From: Legionella sp. PC1000
GTDB taxonomy: Bacteria; Pseudomonadota; Gammaproteobacteria; Legionellales; Legionellaceae
NCBI RefSeq assembly: GCF_014109805.1
Contig: NZ_CP059400.1
Span: 404,001-468,000, forward strand
DNA: 64,000 bases
Direction: 5' to 3'
The notes below the pieces were generated by a model. That model saw only the letters and a list, made by a program, of their open reading frames with translations, did not search any database and was not told the DNA's origin. The position numbers and the translations under genes were made by a program. Below, piece after piece: positions 1 to 10,300 of the stretch (positions are counted from its first letter, which is position 1; the number at the start of each line of letters is the position of its first letter).

Positions 1-207
1 ACATGGAATATATTGCTTTATAGTTAATTTTTAATAAATGCTTAGGTGCCGACGACCTTATGCACTTATCATAAAAAAGTACAATAGAGGCAAAGATTCT
101 GAAAGACGCTAAAGATCATTCAGCATACCCTGTAAAACCGGAGAGATCTTCAAATTTAGCTATCAGTCCACTTGAAGCAAAATGGCTTTAAAATTATCGA
201 AATAGCA

Positions 208-1098
208 TTATTGAAATTTTTCAAATAGATCGTTTAAGTTTATATGTCGGTTGTATTTATTAAAATTTTTCCAGGGGTTTGCTTTTTTTCCTAAACGCTG
301 AAATATATTCTTCAAATGATAGGATTGAGGGTGTAATGAACTATCATTCAGTTCCTCCCATTCCAGGGGGGTGGCTACTGGAGCTCCTTTTTTGGCGCGT
401 AAAGAATAAGGGGCTACTGTTGTCATAGCATAATCATTCCGTAAAAAATCAATAAATACTTTATTTCCACGTTTATTTTTTCGTTGTTCCAAAGTCGTTA
501 TTTGTGAATGCCGTTGATGCAGTTTTACTGCTATTTTTCTTGATATTTCTTTAATTTTATCAAATTTGAAGTGAGCTTTGATGGGTAAATGGATATGTAG
601 CCCACGGGAGCCAGAAGTTTTGAGAAAGGTTTTAAGCTCAAACTCATCAAGTAGATTTTTTAAAGCAAGAGCTGTTTCACGCACTTTTTCAAAATCATCA
701 TCCTGTGGATCCAAATCAAAAATAATTTGATCAGGTTTTTCGATTGAAGACATAGTTGACAGGGACGTGTGTAGCTCCAGAGTATCTTGTCCTGCCAAAT
801 AAACCAAAGCCTTTTTAGAATGGACACCCACCATGTTCATTTCTGAATTATTTTGTACTGTCGGTACAGTAAATTGTTTTATAAAATCAGGGAAATAATC
901 TGGACGATGTTTGTTATAAAAACCTTCCTGATTAATACCATCAGGGTACCGTTTCAGAGTAAGTGGTCTATTTTGCACAAAAGGAAGGAGGTATTCTGCG
1001 ATTTTATAAAAATATTCCACAACTTCCTTTTTTGAAATTTTGTCATCTGGATAAAGCGGTTTATCTGGATGAGAGATATTAACACCGGTAATTTTCAT
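208..1098 (-). CDS. ligD: LigD-type primase/polymerase (POL) domain protein, free-standing
   Basis: The 296-aa protein is a complete LigD polymerase domain of the archaeo-eukaryotic primase fold, which fills and extends ends in bacterial non-homologous end joining. Visible signatures are IIFDLDP (metal-binding Asp128 and Asp130) and TSGSRGLHIHLP near residues 160-171. It normally forms the C-terminal third of a PE-LIG-POL LigD; here it is a separate ORF 28 bp downstream of a truncated PE/LIG remnant. A strong GGGAGG ribosome-binding site 6 nt before ATG 1098 suggests it is still translated independently. No Ku gene is in the window, so a working NHEJ pathway is not shown. Confidence 0.88.
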   Translation of the reverse strand: MKITGVNISHPDKPLYPDDKISKKEVVEYFYKIAEYLLPFVQNRPLTLKRYPDGINQEGFYNKHRPDYFPDFIKQFTVPTVQNNSEMNMVGVHSKKALVYLAGQDTLELHTSLSTMSSIEKPDQIIFDLDPQDDDFEKVRETALALKNLLDEFELKTFLKTSGSRGLHIHLPIKAHFKFDKIKEISRKIAVKLHQRHSQITTLEQRKNKRGNKVFIDFLRNDYAMTTVAPYSLRAKKGAPVATPLEWEELNDSSLHPQSYHLKNIFQRLGKKANPWKNFNKYNRHINLNDLFEKFQ

Positions 1099-1126
1099 AG
1101 GGTTCCTCCCAGAGGTTTGTAACTAC

Positions 1127-1477
1127 CTATTTTATTTGATCTTCTCGGCGTACATCTTTTGCATCCTTGTCCTTACGAAGTCCCAAAAAGCGAGGATGCC
1201 TTAATTTTCCATGGCGTGTCCATTTCTGTAAAACCAACTTCACCAACAAGACTGGGTTTAAGCCAATGGACGTTATTCTCTGATTCTTCATAATGGCAGC
1301 CCAAGAGATTAATACATCATCGTTTGGTAAACTAAATTCATAATGCAAATGTCTGGCATCATGTTTTTGAATTACAAAAATATTTTCTTTTTTCTTTGAT
1401 GTTCCTCCTTGAGGTTCTTTAGTTTTTCTAAAATCTCTTTTTTGCTGATAATCTTTTAATGGTTTGTTTTTAGACAT
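1127..1477 (-). pseudogene. LigD phosphoesterase/ligase remnant with internal deletion
   Basis: This 116-aa ORF fuses two ends of LigD. Residues about 30-60 (FVIQKHDARHLHYEF) match the start of the 3'-phosphoesterase domain. Residues about 84-105 (WTRHGKLRHPRFLGLRKDK) match the extreme C-terminus of the ATP-dependent ligase domain. Everything between, including the ligase catalytic KxDG lysine and most of the phosphoesterase, is missing. The junction stays in frame, so it reads as an intact ORF, but it cannot be a ligase. It lies upstream of the free POL gene in the expected PE-LIG-POL order, which supports decay of one ancestral ligD. Confidence 0.75.
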
Positions 1478-1616
1478 TATTAATCCTTATTTTTGTGATG
1501 TAGAATTAACCCCACATATGGCGTCGATAAATGATGTTATGCACCATTTCTCTTGTGGGGCCTCGATAGAGTTGAGCTTAGATTAAATTATTCCTTATAA
1601 ACTTAATTGATATTAT

Positions 1617-1666
1617 GGACAATAAATTCACAATATAATAATTTATTGTCCAATTTATTAAATTGG
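1617..1666. promoter_or_regulatory. Two abutting perfect inverted repeats upstream of lptF
   Basis: The 320-bp gap between the ligD remnant and lptF holds no gene that I can support. It contains a 12-bp perfect inverted repeat (GGACAATAAATT at 1617-1628 with its complement at 1640-1651), directly overlapping an 8-bp perfect repeat (CCAATTTA at 1650-1657 with TAAATTGG at 1659-1666). The cluster is about 130 bp upstream of lptF. It could be an operator or a terminator-like hairpin; no U-run follows it. The symmetry is seen; a regulatory role is inference. Confidence 0.4.
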
Positions 1667-1797
1667 AACAAAATAATCTAATGAATGGGTGTTTCTGAGT
1701 GTGGGTAGAAAGGGCTTTTTTAGTTTTCCACAAGAGGATACAATGCCCCAAGATGAGAATGATTCTATGAATGAGGTTACTAAAATGGGGGCATTGG

Positions 1798-2877
1798 GTG
1801 ATCATTTTTCGTTATTTGGCTAAAGAAGTGTTTATCACTTTGATTTCGCTAACCTCCATACTGGTGTTAATTTTTCTGAGTAATCAACTGATTCAATATC
1901 TCAACAGGGCTGCTTCTGGAAGTATTCCGGGTGTCATTATTATGAAGTTAATGATATTGGAATTACCCACTTTACTGAGCTTACTGGTTCCATTAGGTTT
2001 TTATATTGCCATGTTGCTTGCATACGGCCGTTTATATGCTGAAAGTGAGATGACGGTATTAGGGGCTTGTGGTTATGGACCCAATCAATTATTAAAACAC
2101 AGTTTTATTATGGCAATAGGGGTAGCCATTATTGTTGCTGTAGTAATGATTTGGGGTAGCCCTTTAATTTACATTGAACGAGCTAAACTGTTACGTACTA
2201 CTGGCATAAAAACTTTAGTTCAAACCATCATGCCTGGACGTTTCCATGCGATTAATGACGGTCAGGAAGTATTTTATGTTCAATCAATGAGTCGTGATCA
2301 TACTAAGGCCGAGCAAGTATTTCTGGCAAAGAAAAGTTCTGTAAATCAACAAACACGTTGGGATATATTATGGGCCGATCAAGCTTTCGCTGAAACTGAC
2401 GCGAAAACAGGAGAGGATTACATCATTCTGCAAAATGGAAAAGAATACCAAGGGATTCCTGGTCATGCGGATTATCAAGTCGCAGAATTTGGGCAATATA
2501 AAGCACGATTGCCGCATCCTGTAATTAGAATATCTGAAGATCTTCGTACAATGAGCACAGCCAGTTTATTACCTTATAATAATGAAAACGTTGCCAAGGC
2601 TGCTGAATTGCAATGGCGTTTATCTGTTCCGCTCATGGTATTTACTTTGACCATGGTTGCTGTTCCTTTGAGTCGCATTAATCCTCGTTCAGGAAAATAT
2701 GCCAAGTTATTACCCGCAATTATTATATACATTCTATATGCTAATTTATTATTTATTGCGCGTGATTTAATGATTTCCGGCAAAACACCCCAATGGTTAG
2801 GTTTATGGTGGGTGCATCTTATCATTGCTGGCTTCGGGTTGTTTCTAATTTGGCGTAATCAGGCGAAATTAGCATGA
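1798..2877 (+). CDS. lptF: LPS export ABC transporter permease LptF
   Basis: An inner-membrane permease of the LptB2FG complex, which extracts lipopolysaccharide from the inner membrane and feeds the LptC-A-D bridge. About 359 aa from GTG 1798, with N-terminal and C-terminal transmembrane bundles flanking a periplasmic beta-jellyroll (roughly residues 130-260), the YjgP/YjgQ family layout. GTG 1798 gives IIFRYLAKEVF right at the N-terminus, as in enterobacterial LptF, and has GGGGG about 6 nt upstream. An in-frame ATG at 1771 would add 9 residues. The stop overlaps the lptG start by 4 bp (ATGA), implying coupled translation. Confidence 0.93.
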   Translation: MIIFRYLAKEVFITLISLTSILVLIFLSNQLIQYLNRAASGSIPGVIIMKLMILELPTLLSLLVPLGFYIAMLLAYGRLYAESEMTVLGACGYGPNQLLKHSFIMAIGVAIIVAVVMIWGSPLIYIERAKLLRTTGIKTLVQTIMPGRFHAINDGQEVFYVQSMSRDHTKAEQVFLAKKSSVNQQTRWDILWADQAFAETDAKTGEDYIILQNGKEYQGIPGHADYQVAEFGQYKARLPHPVIRISEDLRTMSTASLLPYNNENVAKAAELQWRLSVPLMVFTLTMVAVPLSRINPRSGKYAKLLPAIIIYILYANLLFIARDLMISGKTPQWLGLWWVHLIIAGFGLFLIWRNQAKLA

Positions 2878-3944
2878 GTATGAAGATATTAGATCGCTAC
2901 ATTGCGAAAACCGTACTCAGCTCTATTGGTTTAGTCACGCTCATGCTGATAGGACTGCAAATTTTTATTTTATTTGTGGGTGAACTAAGTGATTTGGGGC
3001 GAGTTGATTACGGCATTGTACAAGCAACGGTATTTATTTTGTTGCAAATACCATATCAAGTCTATTTATTTTTTCCTATGGCCAGTCTCCTTGGTTGTTT
3101 GATTGGGCTTGGGATTTTAGCCAATCATAGCGAATTAGTCATAATGCGTGCCTCAGGAATGTCTATAGGACAGATAACCTGGGCAGTACTAAAAGCATCG
3201 ATATTGCTTATTGTATTGATTACTGCATTAGGTGAAACTTTGGTCCCATACTTATCCCATTACGCTAATGACTATAAAACTGCTGCAGTCAGCGGAGGAC
3301 AAGCATTGAGAACCTCAAAGGGCTCTTGGTTGCGTTATGGAAATGATTTTATTTCTGTTGGCTTAATACTGCCTAATAATGTTTTATACGAAGTTTATCA
3401 ATTTCGTTTTGATGTTCATCATCATTTAAAAATGTCACGTTTTATTCGTGAAGCCAGGTATACTCCAACAGGGTGGGTTGCATATGATATACAGCAAACA
3501 GATTTTGACGTAGATAAAACCAAAACTCAGACTTTTGCTTCTCTTCCTTGGGACGTATCCGTAAAACCAAAAATCTTGGCGATTAGCAGTATCGAACCGG
3601 ATGAAATGACTTTGCACGAACTAAATCGCTACATACGAGAGCAAAAGCATAATCATCAGAACGTACATACTTATCAGTTTGCTTTTTTGCAACGGATTAT
3701 TCAACCATTTACGACCATGGTGATGATGATCCTCGCCATCCCATTTATTTTTGGTCCGTTGCGTTCGACAACTATGGGATCGAAATTATTGGTGGGTGCT
3801 GCAGTGGGATTTAGTTTTCATATCTTGAGCCGGTTTTTTGGTCCACTCAGCACTGTATTTCAATTGCCGCCTGAATTAGCTGCTTTAGGGCCTACTTTTA
3901 TTTTCGCGCTATTGGGTTTGTATTTGATGAGAAAAGTCCGCTAA
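2874..3944 (+). CDS. lptG: LPS export ABC transporter permease LptG
   Basis: The partner permease of LptF in the LPS transport complex. The 356-aa protein starts MKILDRYIAKTV after two residues, the family N-terminus, and has the typical six-helix arrangement with a periplasmic domain near residues 130-250. It closes with a hydrophobic segment ending in LYLMRKVR. The ATG overlaps the lptF stop, so the two form one operon. The next gene starts about 40-80 bp downstream on the same strand and may be cotranscribed. Confidence 0.93.
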   Translation: MSMKILDRYIAKTVLSSIGLVTLMLIGLQIFILFVGELSDLGRVDYGIVQATVFILLQIPYQVYLFFPMASLLGCLIGLGILANHSELVIMRASGMSIGQITWAVLKASILLIVLITALGETLVPYLSHYANDYKTAAVSGGQALRTSKGSWLRYGNDFISVGLILPNNVLYEVYQFRFDVHHHLKMSRFIREARYTPTGWVAYDIQQTDFDVDKTKTQTFASLPWDVSVKPKILAISSIEPDEMTLHELNRYIREQKHNHQNVHTYQFAFLQRIIQPFTTMVMMILAIPFIFGPLRSTTMGSKLLVGAAVGFSFHILSRFFGPLSTVFQLPPELAALGPTFIFALLGLYLMRKVR

Positions 3945-4022
3945 CTCATCTGATGATTTACTTCCGATTCGTCTTAGCGTTTTGTGGTAGAATATGGAGC
4001 ACGTAGTGCAATATATCAAAAA

Positions 4023-4337
4023 ATGAAAATACAGTGTAAGTTTTGCCGACAGCGTATGGAACCAACTGTTCGCTGGGAAAAAAGATTAGTTACTACAGAC
4101 CAAGCTGTTTATTATTGTAGTTTATGTACCAAACAATTATTTGTTTTAGGCGGATTTTTGGATAAACCGTTTTGGCAGCGTCCTATCTATTTATGGTTTG
4201 GCAGTCCATTAATCATCGATCTGATTGATTATTGGGAAAAGGCAAAAAACCTTTTAAGTGAGCTGCATCTTGGCAAATTAATTTACCTTATTTTATCCAT
4301 AATCTTGACAGCATTTGCTTATTTCTTTTTTAAGTAA
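4023..4337 (+). CDS. Small zinc-ribbon protein with C-terminal membrane anchor
   Basis: A protein of about 104 aa. Two CxxC motifs (CKFC near the N-terminus and CSLC about 30 residues later) would form a four-cysteine zinc ribbon. The last 20 residues form one strongly hydrophobic helix ending in a lysine, which predicts a tail-anchored inner-membrane protein. The family is not recognised. The start is uncertain: ATG 4023 precedes MKIQCKFC but has no clear ribosome-binding site, and GTG 3984 is in frame upstream. It sits just after lptG on the same strand. Function unknown. Confidence 0.65.
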   Translation: MKIQCKFCRQRMEPTVRWEKRLVTTDQAVYYCSLCTKQLFVLGGFLDKPFWQRPIYLWFGSPLIIDLIDYWEKAKNLLSELHLGKLIYLILSIILTAFAYFFFK

Positions 4338-4379
4338 AATGACTGTTTTCATCGTTCCATCTGTTTGCGTATAAGCGTG

Positions 4380-5555
4380 TTATACCATTTGCCCTGCGGC
4401 CCATCCTGATGACCAAGCCCATTGAAAATTATATCCACCTAACCAACCGGTAACATCCAAGGCTTCGCCAATGAAATAAAGTCCTGAGATATCTTGAGCT
4501 TCCATAGTTTTGGAAGAAATTGCATGGCAATCGATACCACCAATAGTTACTTCAGCGGTACGATATCCTTCAGTCCCATTAGGTTTTACAAGCCAGGAGT
4601 TAAGTTGTTTCGCTACAGAGTCCAAATTATGATTGGAGAGTTCCGCAAGTTTCTTTTCAGCAAGTTCTGGTGAAATAAAGAGTTCGATAACGCGTTTAGG
4701 TAAATGTGTGGACAAGATAGAGCTTAATTGTTTCTGTGGTTTTTCAGATCGAGCACTTTTTAAGTAATCCAAGAGATTGATTTCGGGTAATAAATTGATA
4801 CAAATACTTTCTCCTGCATACCAATAGGACGATAGTTGTAAAATTGCGGGGCCACTCAAGCCGCGGTGAGTAAATAAGGTATTTTCACGAAACTCAATAC
4901 GCGTATTTTTGACTAAACTATCAATACCAATCCCGGAAAGCAGAGCAATTCTTTCTTTCTCCAATACATCCAGAGTAAGAGGAACTAATCCAGCCCGAGT
5001 CGGCCATACTTTAATACCAAATTGCTCTGCAACTTTGTAGGCAAATGGACTCGCCCCCATGGTAGGTATGGATAACCCCCCGCTGGCAATAACTAGGGAG
5101 TGGCACTGAAATATCCCTTTGGTAGTTTGTAGTTTAAAGCTTTGTGATTTTTGAATTTTTTCTATACTGGTATTTAGATGTATCGTAGCACCTGCAGCGT
5201 CGCACTCTTTAAGCAACATATCCACAATGTCTTTCGATTTATTATCGCAAAATAATTGTCCTAAGGTTTTCTCATGGAAAGGAATTTTATGTTTTTTAAC
5301 AAGCTCAATAAAATCCCATTGGGTATAGCGTGTTAACGCGGATTTAAAAAAATGAGGGTTATGGGAGTTATATTTTTCAGGATCAATATAATAATTAGTA
5401 AAATTACAACGACCTCCTCCCGACATTAAAATCTTTTTACCTGCTTTATTTGCATGATCCAATACCAGGACTTTGCGCTGACGTTTGCCCGCTTCAATGG
5501 CGCACATTAAACCTGCAGCACCTGCACCTATAATAATGACATCAACTGCTTCCAT
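4380..5555 (-). CDS. NAD(P)/FAD-dependent oxidoreductase, BaiN/HI0933 (YhiN) family
   Basis: A flavoprotein with an N-terminal Rossmann dinucleotide-binding motif (VIIIGAGAAGL), the family-specific GKKILMSGGGRCNFTN segment, and a C-terminal FAD-contact region (GLYFIGEALDVTGWLGGYNFQWAW). These identify the HI0933/YhiN flavoprotein family, whose physiological substrate is unknown in most bacteria. The length of about 391 aa from ATG 5555 fits. Longer in-frame starts at 5585 (ATG) and 5648 (TTG) add residues with no family similarity that I recognise, and none has an obvious ribosome-binding site. Convergent with the lptG/zinc-ribbon side and divergent from the next gene. Confidence 0.85.
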   Translation of the reverse strand: MEAVDVIIIGAGAAGLMCAIEAGKRQRKVLVLDHANKAGKKILMSGGGRCNFTNYYIDPEKYNSHNPHFFKSALTRYTQWDFIELVKKHKIPFHEKTLGQLFCDNKSKDIVDMLLKECDAAGATIHLNTSIEKIQKSQSFKLQTTKGIFQCHSLVIASGGLSIPTMGASPFAYKVAEQFGIKVWPTRAGLVPLTLDVLEKERIALLSGIGIDSLVKNTRIEFRENTLFTHRGLSGPAILQLSSYWYAGESICINLLPEINLLDYLKSARSEKPQKQLSSILSTHLPKRVIELFISPELAEKKLAELSNHNLDSVAKQLNSWLVKPNGTEGYRTAEVTIGGIDCHAISSKTMEAQDISGLYFIGEALDVTGWLGGYNFQWAWSSGWAAGQMV

Positions 5556-5670
5556 ATTGGATTGACTTGTGTTAAACCTAAACATAGTAACATGCGTTGT
5601 ACGTGATTCAAAGAGTTGTTCTTGCGCACAAAGGGATTTTTTATACAACTATTCATGATAAGTACATTTT

Positions 5671-6855
5671 ATGTATGTTCTAAAACGTCTTTTAGCGATC
5701 GTATTGGGTGTTATCGTATTGCCATTTCGCATCTTGGCATACAATGCGTTTTATGAAGCAATTGCATTTCTTTTGGGAGTTTCTAGTGTAATCAGCTTGC
5801 CCATTTATTTTGCATCTGCTTTTAATAATCTTGGCATTTCCATTGCAAAAAATGTTCTACTGACTACTTTAATTATTTTTCCGCTAGTAGCGACAGGAGT
5901 GGCAATTACCTTCGCAGCTGCAAGCGCTTTTTTAGTTTACCACACTATCATCAACATACTTGAATCATTCTGGCTTGGTTTTAGAAGTGGATTACTTCAT
6001 GAGATGGCGGGATTTTGGAATGCGCTTGCTTCGCAAACTACTTTAATCCAGGACATCGATTTGCATATGAGGGCTTTTCAGGCCGGTGTGCACGCGGATG
6101 AATTAATCGATGATGTTGATTTTGATGGCTTCCAAAGAATAAGAGAAGAATTACAAGATGTTGTTGTAGTAAAGGAGGATTTGGACGTTCCAGATTTAGA
6201 AAGAAAGGCTCCAAGGGGATCTCATCCGTTAAATGACATTGAATTAAAAAAAATCAACACACTCATAAAGAACTTGACCAATTCTCAAGATTCTTTATCT
6301 CTCGAAGAAAAGAAACGGTTAGATGCTTTAAAAACTTTGTACACGCAATATAACGATTTATCAAAAAAGCTGGAGGATGTACGAACTGCTTTAGTGGAGA
6401 ATGATAAAACCCGAATTAAGGATGAAATGATAGCCTTTAATGAGGTGGAAACACCTATATTATTGGTGAAGCAATATAAAAAAGAGGAGCAATGGCATAA
6501 TGTTCCTGCGAGCAGCTATGTTACCGATAAAGAAAGTTTACTGCATTGGTTAAAGCAAAATCCAAAACACCCTCTCAACAAAGATACTCTGAAAAAACCA
6601 AAATATTATAACCAAATGGAAACACAATATATTTGGTATGAACTTACTAAAGAAGATTGCACCTCCCAAGAGTTAGCTGAGATTGCTACCCAAATGAGTG
6701 ATTTGCTTCAAATGTTACTTCCTCTAGTGCCTAAGCAAAAAATGAATATAGGGCTATGTACTGCATCCCAATCGTTTTTTAGTTCGGGGGGCAATAATTC
6801 TGAGTCACCTACAACACAATTGGATACTGCATTAACAGGTGAGACGTTGAGATGA
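5671..6855 (+). CDS. Membrane protein with cytosolic tail containing a possible U-box-like segment
   Basis: A 394-aa orphan. Residues 1-100 hold three or four hydrophobic segments, so it is probably an integral membrane protein. Residues about 140-265 are charged and probably coiled (EELQDVVVVKEDL, EEKKRLDALKTL). Residues about 268-320 include YVTDKESLLHWLKQNPKHPL, which resembles the second half of a U-box (tyrosine, helix with WL, then xxPL). The first half is poorly matched. The tail is Ser/Thr-rich, as is common for Dot/Icm substrates. Similarity to a U-box and effector status are inference; it could equally be a lineage-specific membrane protein. Confidence 0.55.
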   Translation: MYVLKRLLAIVLGVIVLPFRILAYNAFYEAIAFLLGVSSVISLPIYFASAFNNLGISIAKNVLLTTLIIFPLVATGVAITFAAASAFLVYHTIINILESFWLGFRSGLLHEMAGFWNALASQTTLIQDIDLHMRAFQAGVHADELIDDVDFDGFQRIREELQDVVVVKEDLDVPDLERKAPRGSHPLNDIELKKINTLIKNLTNSQDSLSLEEKKRLDALKTLYTQYNDLSKKLEDVRTALVENDKTRIKDEMIAFNEVETPILLVKQYKKEEQWHNVPASSYVTDKESLLHWLKQNPKHPLNKDTLKKPKYYNQMETQYIWYELTKEDCTSQELAEIATQMSDLLQMLLPLVPKQKMNIGLCTASQSFFSSGGNNSESPTTQLDTALTGETLR

Positions 6856-6992
6856 AAGCCAAAGCACTATTTATTCATATTCAAGAGTAAATTGAACATT
6901 TATTGTTACTTTTCTTCTTTCATTCGCAATCATGATATTAATTTAAGTTTATACTGTAAGTAGTCAAATGATCTATTTAAAGGACCATGATC

Positions 6993-7265
6993 ATGAATGA
7001 ACTTGATATTTTGCAATTATTTTATGATGAGATGAAAAATCGTAGTGCAACTCGAGATCAAGTTTTTTTAAGTATGGAAGAGGATGCAGCAGCAATGCTG
7101 TCTCAAAAGTTAGGACAGTCTGTGTCAGTTGCAGATCTGCAAAAATTAACGGATACATGCATCGCGAATGAATGGCTGGAGCGAACGACCGCTGATCCTA
7201 ATTATAAATATTTATCATTAACTGAAGCAGGGCTGCAAATCATTTTAGCGAATCAATACACTTAA
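6993..7265 (+). CDS. Small hypothetical protein, winged-helix-like
   Basis: A 90-aa soluble protein (MNELDILQLFYDEMKN...). Helical N-terminus, a DLQKLTDTCIANEWLERTT segment and a terminal LSLTEAGLQIIL segment read like a small winged helix-turn-helix (recognition helix followed by a wing), but I do not recognise a family. ATG 6993 is chosen over ATG 6987 because AAAGGA lies 8 nt upstream of it and only 2 nt upstream of the other. It ends 72 bp before carB on the same strand. Confidence 0.6.
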   Translation: MNELDILQLFYDEMKNRSATRDQVFLSMEEDAAAMLSQKLGQSVSVADLQKLTDTCIANEWLERTTADPNYKYLSLTEAGLQIILANQYT

Positions 7266-7337
7266 TTGTGCATTAAGGGTATAAACTTTAAGCAAAAGTA
7301 GGTAAAATGTATCATTTTATTCTTTTTTGTTGTCAAT

Positions 7338-10300
7338 ATGCCAAAACGAACCGATATTAAATCCATTCTCATCCTTGGAGCAGGTCCTATCGTAATAGGA
7401 CAAGCTTGTGAATTTGATTACTCTGGAACCCAAGCAGTACGTGCCTTAAAGGAAGAAGGTTATCGGGTTATCCTGGTAAACTCCAATCCAGCCACCATTA
7501 TGACCGATCCAGAACTCGCGGATGCAACTTATATTGAACCGGTATCCTGGAAAGAAGTAGCACGTATTATTGAAATTGAACGCCCAGATGCGCTTTTGCC
7601 CACTATGGGGGGGCAGACAGCGCTTAACTGTGCTTTGGACTTAGTACGCGAGGGAATTTTAGCAAAATATGATGTTGAAATGATCGGCGCCACACGAGAA
7701 GCGATTGATCGCGCCGAAGATAGAGAAAAGTTTCGTCAGTTGATGATCAAAATTGGCTTGGATATGCCGCGTTCAGCGATCGCCCATAGCATGGAGGAAG
7801 CAATCCAGGTTCAGGCGCAATTAGGTTATCCGGCAATTATTCGTCCTTCCTTCACTATGGGAGGAAGTGGTGGTGGTATTGCTTATAACCGCGAAGAATT
7901 TGAAGAAATTTGTATGCGTGGATTAGAGTTATCACCCACGCATGAATTACTGATTGATGAATCAGTACTTGGTTGGAAAGAGTTTGAAATGGAAGTAGTA
8001 CGTGACAAAAATGATAATTGCATTATTGTCTGTACCATTGAAAACTTTGATCCCATGGGAGTTCATACTGGTGATTCAATTACTGTAGCTCCTGCACAAA
8101 CGCTTACTGATAAAGAATATCAACGCATGCGGGATGCCGCCATTAAAGTGTTAAGAGCTGTAGGTGTTGATACAGGAGGTTCAAACGTACAGTTTGCTGT
8201 TAATCCAGAGGATGGGCGAATGCTGGTGGTTGAAATGAACCCAAGGGTTTCTCGTAGCTCTGCTTTGGCTTCCAAGGCAACTGGTTTTCCAATTGCGAAA
8301 GTAGCTGCCAAACTGGCTGTTGGCTACACGCTTGATGAGTTAAAAAATGAAATTACTGGTGGTAAGACCCCGGCTTCATTTGAACCAAGCATTGATTATG
8401 TAGTCACTAAAGTGCCACGATTTAATTTCGATAAATTCCCACAAACTTCAGATATCTTGACCACACAAATGAAGTCAGTTGGTGAGGTGATGGCGATTGG
8501 ATCCAATTTCCAGGAGTCCCTACAAAAAGCAATACGCGGTTTAGAGATAGGGCGTTGTGGTTTGCATCCCTTATTCAAAAAAAGTGATTTAGCACGTCTA
8601 AGAGGTCATTTGCGAGAACCAACTCCAGATAGGCTTTGGTATATCGCTGATGCGTTTAGAAACAATATAACTCTTGAGGAAATTCATCAAGAAAGTCGTG
8701 TTGATCCCTGGTTTTTGGCTCAAGTCGAGGAACTGGTCGCTCTGGAACGCTCTATGACCGGGAAGAAATTAGCAGATATCGATGCACTCACGTTACGTCT
8801 ACTGAAGCAACGTGGTTTTGCCGACGCCTATTTGGCTAATATTTGGTCTTGCTCTGAAGAGGAAGTACGCAAGCAACGAAAAGAACTAGGGATTGTCCCT
8901 GTCTACAAACGCATTGATTCCTGCGCAGGTGAATTCCCAAGTGATACGGCTTATATGTATTCGTGTTACGAAACCAGTTGCGAAGCTCGTCCTGATACCC
9001 ACAAGAAAAAAATTATGATTCTTGGTGGAGGACCTAATCGAATTGGTCAGGGAATTGAATTTGATTATTGTTGTGTGCATGCAGCTATGGCTCTTAGGAA
9101 TGCAGGTTGCCAGACTATCATGGTTAATTGTAACCCTGAAACCGTATCTACCGACTTTGATACTTCCGATCGTTTGTATTTTGAACCTCTAACTCTAGAA
9201 GATGTTTTAGGTATTGTAGATGTAGAAAAACCGGAGGGAGTTATTGTCCATTACGGTGGACAAACTCCTTTAAAATTAGCACGAGCGTTAGAAGCAAATG
9301 GTGTTAAAATAATTGGGACCTCTCCTGATGCAATTGATAGGGCGGAAGACCGGGATCGCTTTCAAAAATTAGTCACCGAATTGAAACTACATCAACCTGA
9401 TAATGGCACTGTGCGTAGTGAGGCAGAAGCCATCGCTTTAGCAAATAAGATCGGTTATCCGTTAGTAGTAAGGCCTTCCTATGTTCTTGGGGGACGCGCT
9501 ATGGAAGTTGTCTATCAAGAAGATGATTTACGCCATTATTTATCGCATGCAGTTGCTGTGTCTAATGATTCTCCCGTATTGTTGGATAAATTTTTAAATG
9601 ATGCAATAGAAGTAGATATTGATGCAGTTTGTGATGGCAAAGAGGTATTGATTGGTGCCGTAATGGAACACATAGAACAGGCTGGTATACACTCAGGAGA
9701 TTCTGCCTGTACTTTACCCCCATTTAGTCTTAGTGTTGTGGTACAACAGGATTTGATGGAACAAATGCGTCAAATGGCATTGAATTTAGGGGTGGTTGGG
9801 TTGATTAACGCGCAATTTGCTATTCAAGCGGATGATATTTATGTTTTGGAGGTAAATCCAAGAGCTTCAAGGACCGTTCCTTTTGTTTCCAAAGCGACAG
9901 GGTTACCTTTGGCCAAAATTGCGGCTCTTTGTAAGCTGGGTATTAGTTTAAAAGAACAAGGTTTAAGTCAAAATCACCATATGCCATCTTTTTATTCGAT
10001 TAAGCTTCCTGTCTTCCCGTTTATCAAATTTTCCGGGGTAGACTCTATTCTTGGTCCTGAAATGAAGTCTACAGGGGAAGTAATGGGTATTGCCAGACGT
10101 TTTGGACAAGCTTATGCTAAAGCACAATTGGGAGCCGGTTCTAACATATCTAAGCGTCGGCGTGCTTTTGTTTCCGTTAGGGATGCTGATAAAACCCGAG
10201 TAGGTGAAATTGCCAAGCGATTGATTGAATTAGGTTTTGAAATCATTGCAACACGTGGCACAGCCTTGGCTTTACAAGCAGCGGGAGTTGATTGTCGCCG

